Source: Fidelibacterota bacterium
GTDB lineage: Bacteria; Fidelibacterota; Fidelibacteria; Fidelibacterales; Fidelibacteraceae
NCBI GenBank assembly: GCA_030620575.1
Contig: JAUXEL010000101.1
Coordinates: forward strand, 1-6,169
Length of the DNA stretch: 6,169 nt
Reading direction: 5' to 3'
Position numbers and translations under genes: made by a program. Numbering within the stretch: the first letter of the stretch is position 1; each line of letters opens with the position of its first letter. The notes under the pieces were generated by a model that was not told the DNA's origin, ran no database searches, and saw only the letters and a program-made list of their open reading frames with translations. Below are positions 1 through 6,068 of the stretch, in pieces.

Positions 1-3000
1 CCCAGAATATCATAGATCGCTATGCTGACTTCTGCCGCTTCCGGAATTTCATAAAGTAGTGTTGTTGACGGGTTAAATGGATTTGGATAATTCGGCAATA
101 AGGCATAAACCTTAGGTATGCCATTAGATCCAATAGCCGGAATGACTGAAATATCCACACTAAAATAACAGGTGTCTGCAGCCAGCGGTATCACATCCGT
201 TCCGGCATTGGTAACCAGCCACATCCGTAGCATATGTTCCCCTTCCGAAACACCTGTCAGCTGCAAGGGAGTTACATCATATTTTACACCCGGTGATTCA
301 CTGTCTAATTGAAATTTTACATATCCGTTCCCGTTATTCGGTACAGCTACAGCGAAGTTTTCAACTCGAAAAGTAACGCAAATCGTATCGGATGTAATGA
401 TGCTGCTATCCGTTGGATTATCAATATAGATACCCGGTACAGGTGCGTCATTTGAGATCGTAACCAGGATTGGTATTACGGTCTCGGATTCATCCGGATC
501 ATTGCTCGCTAACACATAGCATGTTCCGGGATGATCGCCCAAACTTAAAACACTTCCATTAATATTTACTGTAATATCCACCCATGCACCGGGTGCAATG
601 GGTGCGGGATCACGAGGTGAAGGATTAAGCCAGTTGCTGGCAAAATCGTTGCCAACCTGACAATTCAAATTGGACAGACCGTCATTGTAAATTCGGAATT
701 GTGTTACTCCGAACTGACCCGGCGGCAAAATAATATGAATGGAATCCGGTACGACCCGGATATCCGGATCATTTGTAATATGAAGCTCTACCGGGATTTG
801 AATAGTTGCATGTTCCGGATCGTTAGAATATATTGTAAACGATTCATCATATACTCCAACACTTAAGGTATCTGCATCGATCATAATTGCTATGGCTGCT
901 TCCAAATCCGGAAGTATTTCTCCGGTAGTTTCTGAAAAAGTCAACCACGGCAAACTGTGCTGAATATCCCAAGTCAATGTACGATCACCGCTATTTGCAA
1001 TATACAGACTATCCGACCATGTTCCTCCGGGAGGAAGATAGACGGTATATGATTCGGGAGTAACATCAATGGTGCCGCCGGGTTCAATAACCTGTACGAC
1101 AACAGGAATTCTGATATTACTATGCAGTGTATCATTTGTTGTGATATCAATTTGTGAAGTGTATAAATCGGCATCACGTCCGACCATATTGATATATGCA
1201 AACAACGTGTCGGATAAACCGGGAGCAATTTCACCGGATAAAGGTGAGACTACCAACCATGTACTATCGGAACTTGCGCTCCAGGTAAGGGTATCCGTGC
1301 CCGGATTATCAATAATGCAATATCGGGTCGTATCGGTATCGATATTCATTAAAGTATATAATGAATCCGGAGTAATATGGAAATACGGTCCGTCAATGAT
1401 AATTTGGACATTAAAAGGAATATCAATACTGGAAATATCCGGAACATTGTGATCTACACGCAGCCATTCGTCATAGCTATCCGGAGCTAATCCATCGGTA
1501 TTTATTTCAACTAAGATCGTATCGGTTTCACCAGCTTGGGTTTGTTTCCAACTTGGTGTAAAAGTGATCCAATCACTGCTGGAGTGAAAATAGGACTCAA
1601 GAAGGGTCGTTCCGGTATTAGATATCAGCAGGGTTTCACTATAAATAGTCCCCGAAAGATAGGTTTCATCAAAAGATACGGGAGACACGTCAATATCGGC
1701 ATCACCATTAATGGTCATGGATACCGTAATTATAATTTCCGGTTGATCCGGATCATTAGACGTAATAATAATATTTCCTTCATGTGTTCCTGAAACCATG
1801 CCTTGCGGATCAACGGTTACATTAAGGATCGTTAATCCGCCTGAAGCCAAAGTGCCTCCTTCCTGATCTAATCGCATCCATGAAGCGTCTTTTACTGCAC
1901 TCCAGGTAAGGGGAAGTGTGCCTTGGTTCTCGATATCAATATTTACATCTAACATCTGTGTCGGATTAATTGAGGGGAAATCAACAGCTACCCGGCTAAC
2001 CGCGATATCCGGAAAATCCACATCACTCAAAATGATCACGGCATTAGAAAATTCAGATGTATTGTTATCCGGATCGGTCTGCGTTGCTGTCAGATAATAT
2101 CCCGGTGTCAGAGAATCCGACAGGGTAATATTAATATCAGCATGTCCATCAGAACCGGTAGTTATGTTTGCAATATGTACTCTCCGTTTTCCTTGGGCAT
2201 ATCCATTTTCATCGACTGACGGGTTTTCAAAAAATTCCACATAGAAATTTGTGCTGGCAGCAGATTTCAGTATTCCCAGAATATTTGCATTTCCGCTGCT
2301 TATTTGTACATTGTTTAATTCCGGAGCATTCTGTCCGTTATTCGGTCCGCTGTCTGTATCAAGCAAATCGTTGGAATTTACTCCATCAGGTGCAAGATCA
2401 ATTCCAAAATCATTATTAAATATCATATTATTGAATATCGCGTTTCCGCTTCCGGCATCGGCAGCCATGAAAATGGCGTCTCCAATGTTATTGGCGATTA
2501 TATTCCCTTCTCCTTCATCAGTACCGCCAATCATATTATCTGAAGCTCCATTGAAAATATAGACAGCAGGGTGAGCATTCCCTATGCTGGTATCACCCGC
2601 CGCATTTGTACCGATATAATTGCCCTGTAACAGGTTATTCGATGTGCCGTTATCCTCAATAGCTACGCCGCTTACGGTCCATGAAGCAATCACATTGCCA
2701 CTATCCGGTTTCCCGATCTTATTATCATAACAACCGTCAGAGAGATACACCCCTATCAGTCCGGAGGCCAGACCAATGCTTCCCGTTTTATCCGTACCTA
2801 AATAATTATTTACAATCACATTGGCATGTGTGGATGAACCGCAAATTTCAATTCCTCTGTAGGTTCCTGAAATACAATTATGATCAATTCGATTTTCTGA
2901 GGCACCATCGCGAATACTTACGGTACCGGAACCTTCCGCGGATGCGCCGGAGACATCGGTTCCAATATAATTGCCTCGAATAATATTTCCGTTTGCTTCC

Positions 3001-4751
3001 GACCCGGTAATAATAACCTCGCCGATAATAATATTTTGATTCCCGGGTTGACCGGTACTGCCTCCGATGTAATTATTCGATGATCCGGTAATTGTTATTC
3101 CGATATCATTCCCTAATGCTGCTCCGGAAACATCCGTACCGATAAAACATCCTTCAACCCGGGTTCCGCCGGCATTGGGTATACCAATCCCGGATCCAAA
3201 ACTATGCAGGGCAAGTCCCCGCACCGTTGCATCACCGGATTGAAAAGCCAGTCCCTCGGATCCTCCGGAGCCCGAACCGTCCAGCTCGATTTTAATCACT
3301 GCATTATTGCCTTCTTCAAAAGATAAAGTATTTTCACTGGCACCGGGTTGACTGTATCCATTAATAATGACAGGATGGTTCATTTCCGGCAGAAAGTATC
3401 CCACCGGAATAATATGCGGTCCGTCACCGGGAATATCAAAATTGATCGTAAAAACATAATCGGGATCAGGGCTGGATAATACTTCAAGCATAGCGGAACG
3501 CAGGGTAACTTCCGGATCACTGGCGGTATTCGTCAAACCCGTATGGGCACTTCCATCACCGGTGTTTTTTCCTTCACCGTCACCGATGGAATTTACCGTA
3601 AATTCTGAAATGATATTTTTATTGAAACGAATAGGAATACGGCAGAGATCGCGGTCGTAGCTGCCGGAATTCCAGCGGGTAAAATATAGATAAGCTTCTT
3701 GTCCTATCTGTTCGAAATTTCGGGTTGTATCGCTATGATCAATTATAGTGGGGTACCATTCTCCGCCAACACCCCAACCTCCGGTTGTTTCACGAATTAA
3801 AATAGGAGAAGACCAGTTAATAAGATCATCGGATACGGAGTAATAAAATCCGGTAATATCCTGATCTTCATGCGGATCATATTTCACATGCGGACCGACA
3901 ACTACATATTTATCAAAATAGGTACTGTATACGAGTCCGTCACTCATCTTGCCAATATTATCCCGGGATACCGGTGTTAAAATATGGTCTGCATGAGTAC
4001 CAATGTTTTCATTATAGGGGTCTACAAATTCCACATCGTAAGCACTGCCGTTCCAGCCTCGCCAACTGTCCGGATCGCTCAATGTCTGAGTGCGAATAAC
4101 GCCAACTCCCCAATCCTGCAACAGATGCTCTTCCAAATGTACGAGCCGATAATAATATCCGTCATCTGAATTATAAATAATATTACTTCCGTTAAAAATT
4201 CCCATCGGATGACCGCTGGCGTACCGATAGGGAATCGTTGCAAGAAAGTGATCAGGGGGCGTTGCGTGAGTGTAAGTACGCCCGGTATCGGTTGAGACTC
4301 CGTAGGTTAGTGAATTGAAATAATCGGTCTCATAGTTGGCTGCACCATAAGGAAGATATTCATTATGGATAATTGCATGAATGGTTGCACCGTCCAGCGT
4401 ATATATTCCGCGAATCCATTCCGAACTGTTATATTTGGCAGGATCATCATCATAATCTGAATCCATGATCATACTGCTGTCTTTAAGCAGAGAATTAAAG
4501 TCATTGCCGATCATCCGGTAGCTGATATAATGTGAAGCAATAAGCTGGACCTTATTGTCAGCATCCCGAAATGCACGTGCCGGTGCATCGGGTATATCTT
4601 CATCAACAATAGCTTCGTTAGAATGATCAAAAACAATTTCTTCAGCATCAATCACCTCAATATTTCCGGGGAATTCCACTTGGGCATACAGTGATATCAC
4701 AATAAAAAAACATGATAACAGTTTGAATACATTAGAAATTCTATTTTTCAT
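1..4751 (-). CDS. Giant secreted T9SS cargo protein, multidomain (partial, C-terminus off window)
   Basis: Open from ATG at 4749-4751 to the left edge (last full codon 3-5): 1,583 residues with no internal stop. An in-frame TAA at 4797-4799 lies upstream, with no better start between. Domain order: signal peptide (1-23), beta-propeller-like region (about 59-383), CSLREA-like cap and parallel beta-helix (384-804), trailing beta-sandwich (805-909), five BACON/ASH-like repeats (915-1434), a distinct Ig-like domain (1435-1535), and the start of a T9SS type A sorting domain (from 1536). By family knowledge such proteins cross the outer membrane through T9SS and are attached to the surface or released. 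The propeller and helix could bind or cleave polysaccharide, but no catalytic residues can be assigned, so the substrate is unknown. About 50 residues probably remain beyond the window, judging from the usual size of the sorting domain. It appears to have its own promoter. The reading frame and export signals are secure; the biological role is not. Confidence 0.95.
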   Translation of the reverse strand, partial: MKNRISNVFKLLSCFFIVISLYAQVEFPGNIEVIDAEEIVFDHSNEAIVDEDIPDAPARAFRDADNKVQLIASHYISYRMIGNDFNSLLKDSSMIMDSDYDDDPAKYNSSEWIRGIYTLDGATIHAIIHNEYLPYGAANYETDYFNSLTYGVSTDTGRTYTHATPPDHFLATIPYRYASGHPMGIFNGSNIIYNSDDGYYYRLVHLEEHLLQDWGVGVIRTQTLSDPDSWRGWNGSAYDVEFVDPYNENIGTHADHILTPVSRDNIGKMSDGLVYSTYFDKYVVVGPHVKYDPHEDQDITGFYYSVSDDLINWSSPILIRETTGGWGVGGEWYPTIIDHSDTTRNFEQIGQEAYLYFTRWNSGSYDRDLCRIPIRFNKNIISEFTVNSIGDGEGKNTGDGSAHTGLTNTASDPEVTLRSAMLEVLSSPDPDYVFTINFDIPGDGPHIIPVGYFLPEMNHPVIINGYSQPGASENTLSFEEGNNAVIKIELDGSGSGGSEGLAFQSGDATVRGLALHSFGSGIGIPNAGGTRVEGCFIGTDVSGAALGNDIGITITGSSNNYIGGSTGQPGNQNIIIGEVIITGSEANGNIIRGNYIGTDVSGASAEGSGTVSIRDGASENRIDHNCISGTYRGIEICGSSTHANVIVNNYLGTDKTGSIGLASGLIGVYLSDGCYDNKIGKPDSGNVIASWTVSGVAIEDNGTSNNLLQGNYIGTNAAGDTSIGNAHPAVYIFNGASDNMIGGTDEGEGNIIANNIGDAIFMAADAGSGNAIFNNMIFNNDFGIDLAPDGVNSNDLLDTDSGPNNGQNAPELNNVQISSGNANILGILKSAASTNFYVEFFENPSVDENGYAQGKRRVHIANITTGSDGHADINITLSDSLTPGYYLTATQTDPDNNTSEFSNAVIILSDVDFPDIAVSRVAVDFPSINPTQMLDVNIDIENQGTLPLTWSAVKDASWMRLDQEGGTLASGGLTILNVTVDPQGMVSGTHEGNIIITSNDPDQPEIIITVSMTINGDADIDVSPVSFDETYLSGTIYSETLLISNTGTTLLESYFHSSSDWITFTPSWKQTQAGETDTILVEINTDGLAPDSYDEWLRVDHNVPDISSIDIPFNVQIIIDGPYFHITPDSLYTLMNIDTDTTRYCIIDNPGTDTLTWSASSDSTWLVVSPLSGEIAPGLSDTLFAYINMVGRDADLYTSQIDITTNDTLHSNIRIPVVVQVIEPGGTIDVTPESYTVYLPPGGTWSDSLYIANSGDRTLTWDIQHSLPWLTFSETTGEILPDLEAAIAIMIDADTLSVGVYDESFTIYSNDPEHATIQIPVELHITNDPDIRVVPDSIHIILPPGQFGVTQFRIYNDGLSNLNCQVGNDFASNWLNPSPRDPAPIAPGAWVDITVNINGSVLSLGDHPGTCYVLASNDPDESETVIPILVTISNDAPVPGIYIDNPTDSSIITSDTICVTFRVENFAVAVPNNGNGYVKFQLDSESPGVKYDVTPLQLTGVSEGEHMLRMWLVTNAGTDVIPLAADTCYFSVDISVIPAIGSNGIPKVYALLPNYPNPFNPSTTLLYEIPEAAEVSIAIYDIL
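3..146 (-). other. T9SS type A C-terminal sorting domain, partial (residues 1536-1583+)
   Basis: The diagnostic motif NYPNPFNPST (residues 1554-1563, plus strand 63-92) is followed by TLYYEIPEAAEVSIAIYDIL, the classic start of the type A sorting (Por) domain with FlgD-Ig-like strands. In the family this domain directs the folded protein through the type IX outer-membrane translocon and is then removed by the PorU sortase, often with attachment to lipopolysaccharide. Only the first part is present. The conserved end of the domain and the stop codon lie left of the window. Confidence 0.92.
147..449 (-). other. Ig-like domain preceding the sorting signal (residues 1435-1535)
   Basis: This domain does not follow the five-repeat pattern. 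It runs from APVPGIYIDNPTDSSII through VTFRVENFAV, NGNGYVKFQLD, a GVSEGEH turn and DTCYFSVDIS. The order is P-x-I-x-I-x-x-P, V-x-F-x-V-x-N-F, G-x-x-K-x-x-L-D, L-x-G-x-x-E-G-x-H, and a final F-x-V strand. It resembles an Ig-like module often found close to T9SS tails in FCB proteins, in which the central strand usually reads like GHxHxYLDG. I know no specific function for it; it is likely a connector between the stalk and the anchor. Confidence 0.55.
450..2009 (-). repeat. Five tandem BACON/ASH-like repeats of 102-107 residues in the giant protein
   Basis: The unit boundaries, plus strand, are 1704-2009, 1392-1703, 1080-1391, 771-1079 and 450-770 (102, 104, 104, 103 and 107 residues). A typical unit has a D-I-x-V-x-P entry strand, an N-x-G turn, LTW, a tryptophan about ten residues later, G-x-I/L-x-P-G, a G-x-Y/H strand, SNDP, and an exit strand rich in I and P. 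This is the pattern of BACON and ASPM-SPD2-Hydin-like beta-sandwiches, which act as spacers or carbohydrate-binding modules. The units have diverged. SNDP is intact in 1, 4 and 5, reads TNDT in 3 and is lost in 2, which also lacks the LTW motif. At DNA level the 12-mer ATCCGGATCATT recurs at 492, 762 and 1746, always coding for NDPD, so it reflects shared codons rather than a mobile repeat. Probable role: a stalk holding the N-terminal head away from the cell. Confidence 0.8.
2025..2339 (-). other. Beta-sandwich domain that trails the beta-helix (residues 805-909)
   Basis: Starting at NGQNAPEL, the order of motifs is the one usually seen directly after CSLREA/beta-helix modules: a strand reading ILGILKSAASTNFYVEFFEN, a GYAQGK turn, DGHADINITL, and then ATQTDPDNNTSEFSN. 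The T-x-T-D-P-D-x-N-T-S-E-F-S ending is highly characteristic and supports the helix assignment. Its role in the family is structural; no catalytic or ligand residues are known to me. The boundary with the following repeat array (DFPDIAVS) is clear. Confidence 0.75.
2340..3602 (-). other. CSLREA-like cap and right-handed parallel beta-helix (residues 384-804)
   Basis: The segment opens with FTVNSIGDGEG and reaches VTLRSA (415-420). This matches the layout of the CSLREA N-terminal domain (FTVNS, then DGxC, then CSLREA) that caps many bacterial beta-helices. Next comes a YSQPG-type turn and a helix with four landmarks: CFIGTDVSG, NYIGTDVSG, NYLGTDKTG and NYIGTNAAG. Their Thr residues are 539, 598, 653 and 715, so the super-repeat is 55 to 62 residues. 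Each is interleaved with asparagine-ladder turns such as SSNNYIGG, SDNMIGG and GNIIANN. The helix ends at DLLDTDSGPN, the usual exit sequence. Such helices are common in polysaccharide lyases and adhesins. No active site is evident, so a structural or binding role is as likely as enzymatic activity. Confidence 0.8.
3603..4577 (-). other. Beta-propeller-like, glycosidase-type region (residues about 59-383)
   Basis: This region of about 325 residues has the alternating aromatic and Asp-rich strands of five-bladed propellers related to glycoside hydrolase families 43 and 32 or to sialidases. Blade-like motifs include a Ser-Asp-Asp-Leu-Ile-Asn-Trp segment (307-313), EWYPTIID (331-338) followed by YLYFTRW (354-360), and DPDSWRGWNG (226-235). 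S-x-D-L-x-x-W and YPS/T-I-D followed by YLYYT are recurrent in those propeller families. An acidic cluster, DSDYDDD (97-103), could bind calcium. I could not identify the catalytic acid/base residues, so it may be an enzyme or only a carbohydrate-binding propeller. The fold assignment is by pattern recognition and needs a profile or structure search. Confidence 0.55.
4683..4751 (-). other. Sec signal peptide of the giant protein (residues 1-23)
   Basis: The N-terminus has basic residues K2 and R4 and then K10. A hydrophobic stretch follows, LLSCFFIVISL (11-21), and then YA-Q, which suggests signal peptidase I cleavage between A23 and Q24. This delivers the protein to the periplasm, as expected for T9SS cargo carrying a C-terminal sorting domain. 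The LLSC at 11-14 resembles a lipobox, but the hydrophobic core continues well past the cysteine, so I do not call a lipoprotein. The codons for CFFI include a run of seven T on the coding strand (A7 at 4704-4710 on the plus strand). Confidence 0.85.
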
Positions 4752-4755
4752 TTTA

Positions 4756-4764
4756 CTTCCCTTT
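4756..4764 (-). promoter_or_regulatory. Weak ribosome binding site of the giant gene
   Basis: On the minus strand AAAGGGAAG lies 4 nt before the ATG at 4751. It is purine rich but a poor match to AGGAGG compared with the kinase's site. It still supports this ATG as the start, because the signal peptide begins here. Confidence 0.5.
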
Positions 4765-4853
4765 AAATTAATAATATCATTTATGAAATATATCAATTAC
4801 TCAATTTACTTGCCAATCAAAATTTTACTATACGCTTTTATTTACATCTTTGC

Positions 4854-4883
4854 AATATACGTTTTTTTTATGAATTTTGTCAA
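4854..4883 (-). promoter_or_regulatory. Candidate sigma70-type promoter for the giant gene
   Basis: On the minus strand a perfect TTGACA (plus 4878-4883) is followed after 18 nt by TATATT (plus 4854-4859). The spacer contains a run of eight A (T8 at 4862-4869 on the plus strand). It lies downstream of the kinase terminator, and transcription would start near 4847, leaving a leader of about 95 nt. The leader is AT rich and I see no riboswitch or strong hairpin in it. Promoter rules vary in FCB bacteria, so this is a sequence match and not proof of use. Confidence 0.5.
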
Positions 4884-4939
4884 GAAGATAGATAGGTGTA
4901 TGCATGGTAACTGATACTTATATAATAATTTGGAGAAGT

Positions 4940-4963
4940 AAAAACCCCTGACGAAACAGGGGG
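4940..4963 (-). terminator. Intrinsic terminator of the lipid kinase gene
   Basis: Read on the minus strand, CCCCTG, a six-base TTTCGT loop and CAGGGG form a perfect 6-bp GC-rich stem followed at once by five T. It lies 28 nt after the kinase stop codon (TAA at 4991-4993). The T-tract orientation fits leftward transcription only. It separates the kinase from the large downstream gene. Confidence 0.88.
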
Positions 4964-4990
4964 CACAATATTATATCATCCGTTAAAAAA

Positions 4991-5911
4991 TTATTTAATG
5001 ATATTCAGAGCATGTTTATGATTAATGACTTCCAACCGGGTGCCTTCTTTACAGATAGTTTCACCGTCAGCATGAACTGCCAAGGTTCCTGAAATTGCCT
5101 TGATATCAATATGATTTGATTTTCCGGTCAGGGTATCGTCCCGGCCTGCCTGTGTTCCTTTTGTGTATGCCATCATAGCACTAAGCAATTGTAGGCGTTT
5201 TCCCTGGTGAGCTATGCAATAATCAAATTGTCCATCGTCCATTTCAGCATAAGGGGCCATATAAAATGATCCACCCATTCGGCGGCCGTTCATAACGGAC
5301 ACCATTGCCGGTGAAACAGTAAGGATTTTAGTATCGAATTGTATTTCGACAATGGGTGCCGCGGGATATTTTATCAGGGTTTTGATAGCGCCAAGCGTGT
5401 AAGCAAATCCGCCGTGTATATGTTCCATGCGTGCAGCTTCCAATCCAACCAGCGTGTCAAATCCGACTCCAATACCGTTGCCAAAATAGCGACCATCAGG
5501 ATAATCGCCGCCTTTGACTTCTCCCACATCCATAGCATGAGGTGCACCATCTTTTAAAAGCAAAAGGCATTTATCCAAGCCTGATGGAATATTTGCGCTA
5601 AATGCGAAATCATTTCCGCGTCCGATAGCCAAAACACCAAAACATGGCGTTTCTCCTTTCATCTTAGCGGATGCTTTCATTAGTCCGTTAATAACTTCAT
5701 TACTTGTTCCGTCACCGCCTGCGGCGACCACGATCGTATTTGGTTGTACGCCGTATTTTTCTGCTATGCCAATGGCATGTCCCGGCCGTTCGGTAACAAT
5801 AATATCATATTCAAGTTGATGCTTTTTGAAAAATGTTTCGATCTCCTGTCGATGCTTCTCCGCGTGTCCTTTTCCTGCAATGGGATTTAAAATAATAATA
5901 TAGCGTTTCAT
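4991..5911 (-). CDS. Diacylglycerol kinase family lipid kinase (YegS/DgkB/BmrU type)
   Basis: This complete 306-residue protein has the usual length for the YegS/Rv2252/BmrU lipid kinase family. The N-terminal DAGK catalytic domain (about 3-130) shows NPIAGKG (9-15), the nucleotide-binding GGDGT (65-69) followed by NEVINGL (71-77), and GRGNDF (97-102), where most relatives read G-T/S-G-N-D. The C-terminal beta-sandwich lobe shows FGNGIGVGFD (143-152), NGRRMGGSFYMAPYAEMDDG (208-227) and HADGE (280-284). These cover the conserved ATP and metal positions of the family, so an active ATP-dependent kinase is likely. Members phosphorylate diacylglycerol, sphingoid bases or other lipid alcohols at the inner membrane face, and sequence alone does not fix the substrate. 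No signal peptide or membrane segment is present. The start is fixed by a strong AGGAG site. An intrinsic terminator follows, and the gene appears to be transcribed alone. Confidence 0.95.
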   Translation of the reverse strand: MKRYIIILNPIAGKGHAEKHRQEIETFFKKHQLEYDIIVTERPGHAIGIAEKYGVQPNTIVVAAGGDGTSNEVINGLMKASAKMKGETPCFGVLAIGRGNDFAFSANIPSGLDKCLLLLKDGAPHAMDVGEVKGGDYPDGRYFGNGIGVGFDTLVGLEAARMEHIHGGFAYTLGAIKTLIKYPAAPIVEIQFDTKILTVSPAMVSVMNGRRMGGSFYMAPYAEMDDGQFDYCIAHQGKRLQLLSAMMAYTKGTQAGRDDTLTGKSNHIDIKAISGTLAVHADGETICKEGTRLEVINHKHALNIIK

Positions 5912-5917
5912 GTTCCT

Positions 5918-5922
5918 CTCCT
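5918..5922 (-). promoter_or_regulatory. Strong Shine-Dalgarno site of the lipid kinase
   Basis: AGGAG on the minus strand sits 6 nt before the ATG at 5911, within AGGAGAGG. It fixes the start codon and suggests the organism uses Shine-Dalgarno initiation, unlike most Bacteroidota. Confidence 0.85.
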
Positions 5923-6001
5923 GCCATAATTAATGGTTTGATCGTGTATTAATGTAAATATGGATAATTCGTATATGTTCGTCTTAAGATATTTAAAATA
6001 G

Positions 6002-6068
6002 TCCGCTTCCTGTGTGTGTTTTTTGATCTTTGTTCAATTGATCATTGCAATATAATGAACAAAGCGGA
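6002..6068. repeat. Nested inverted repeats upstream of the lipid kinase
   Basis: CTTTGTTCA (6028-6036) and TGAACAAAG (6056-6064) are perfect 9-bp inverted arms 19 nt apart. The right arm extends to GCGGA, which pairs with TCCGC at 6002-6006, so the 13-nt TGAACAAAGCGGA finds its complement in two blocks split by about 22 nt. Between the arms TTGATC is repeated (6023 and 6038) and CAATTGATCATTG is nearly palindromic. A plus-strand TATAAT (6051-6056) has only a weak partner, TTTGTT at 6029, 16 nt away. This could be an operator region for divergent transcription or an RNA hairpin. The rest of 5912-6169 is AT rich. I see no convincing kinase promoter and no complete gene there. Confidence 0.45.

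Noticed and set aside
974..1234. Minus-strand open frame of 86 codons
   Set aside because: It is on the same strand as the giant gene but out of frame, inside a region where the giant frame clearly codes for recognisable repeats.
1069..1452. Plus-strand open frame of 127 codons
   Set aside because: It lies wholly antisense to the repeat array of the giant protein. Its composition is that of a reversed coding strand, and it lacks a recognisable domain.
450..2009. Recurrent ATCCGGATCATT as a DNA-level repeat, such as a protein-binding site or CRISPR-like spacer array
   Set aside because: All copies encode the NDPD turn in the same frame at matching points of the protein repeats, so the coding explanation is sufficient.
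2168..2983. Three plus-strand open frames (2168-2419, 2251-2562, 2681-2983)
   Set aside because: All are opposite the beta-helix coding region and show no family motif. They are explained as shadows of the minus-strand gene.
4704..4717. LLSC as a lipoprotein signal in the giant protein
   Set aside because: The hydrophobic core continues as FFIVISL after the cysteine and ends in a good signal peptidase I site at YA-Q. T9SS cargo normally uses signal peptidase I.
4723..4914. Plus-strand 63-codon hydrophobic open frame, possible small membrane protein
   Set aside because: The hydrophobicity comes from AT-rich leader sequence. It overlaps the start of the giant gene and its promoter antisense, and I see no ribosome binding site.
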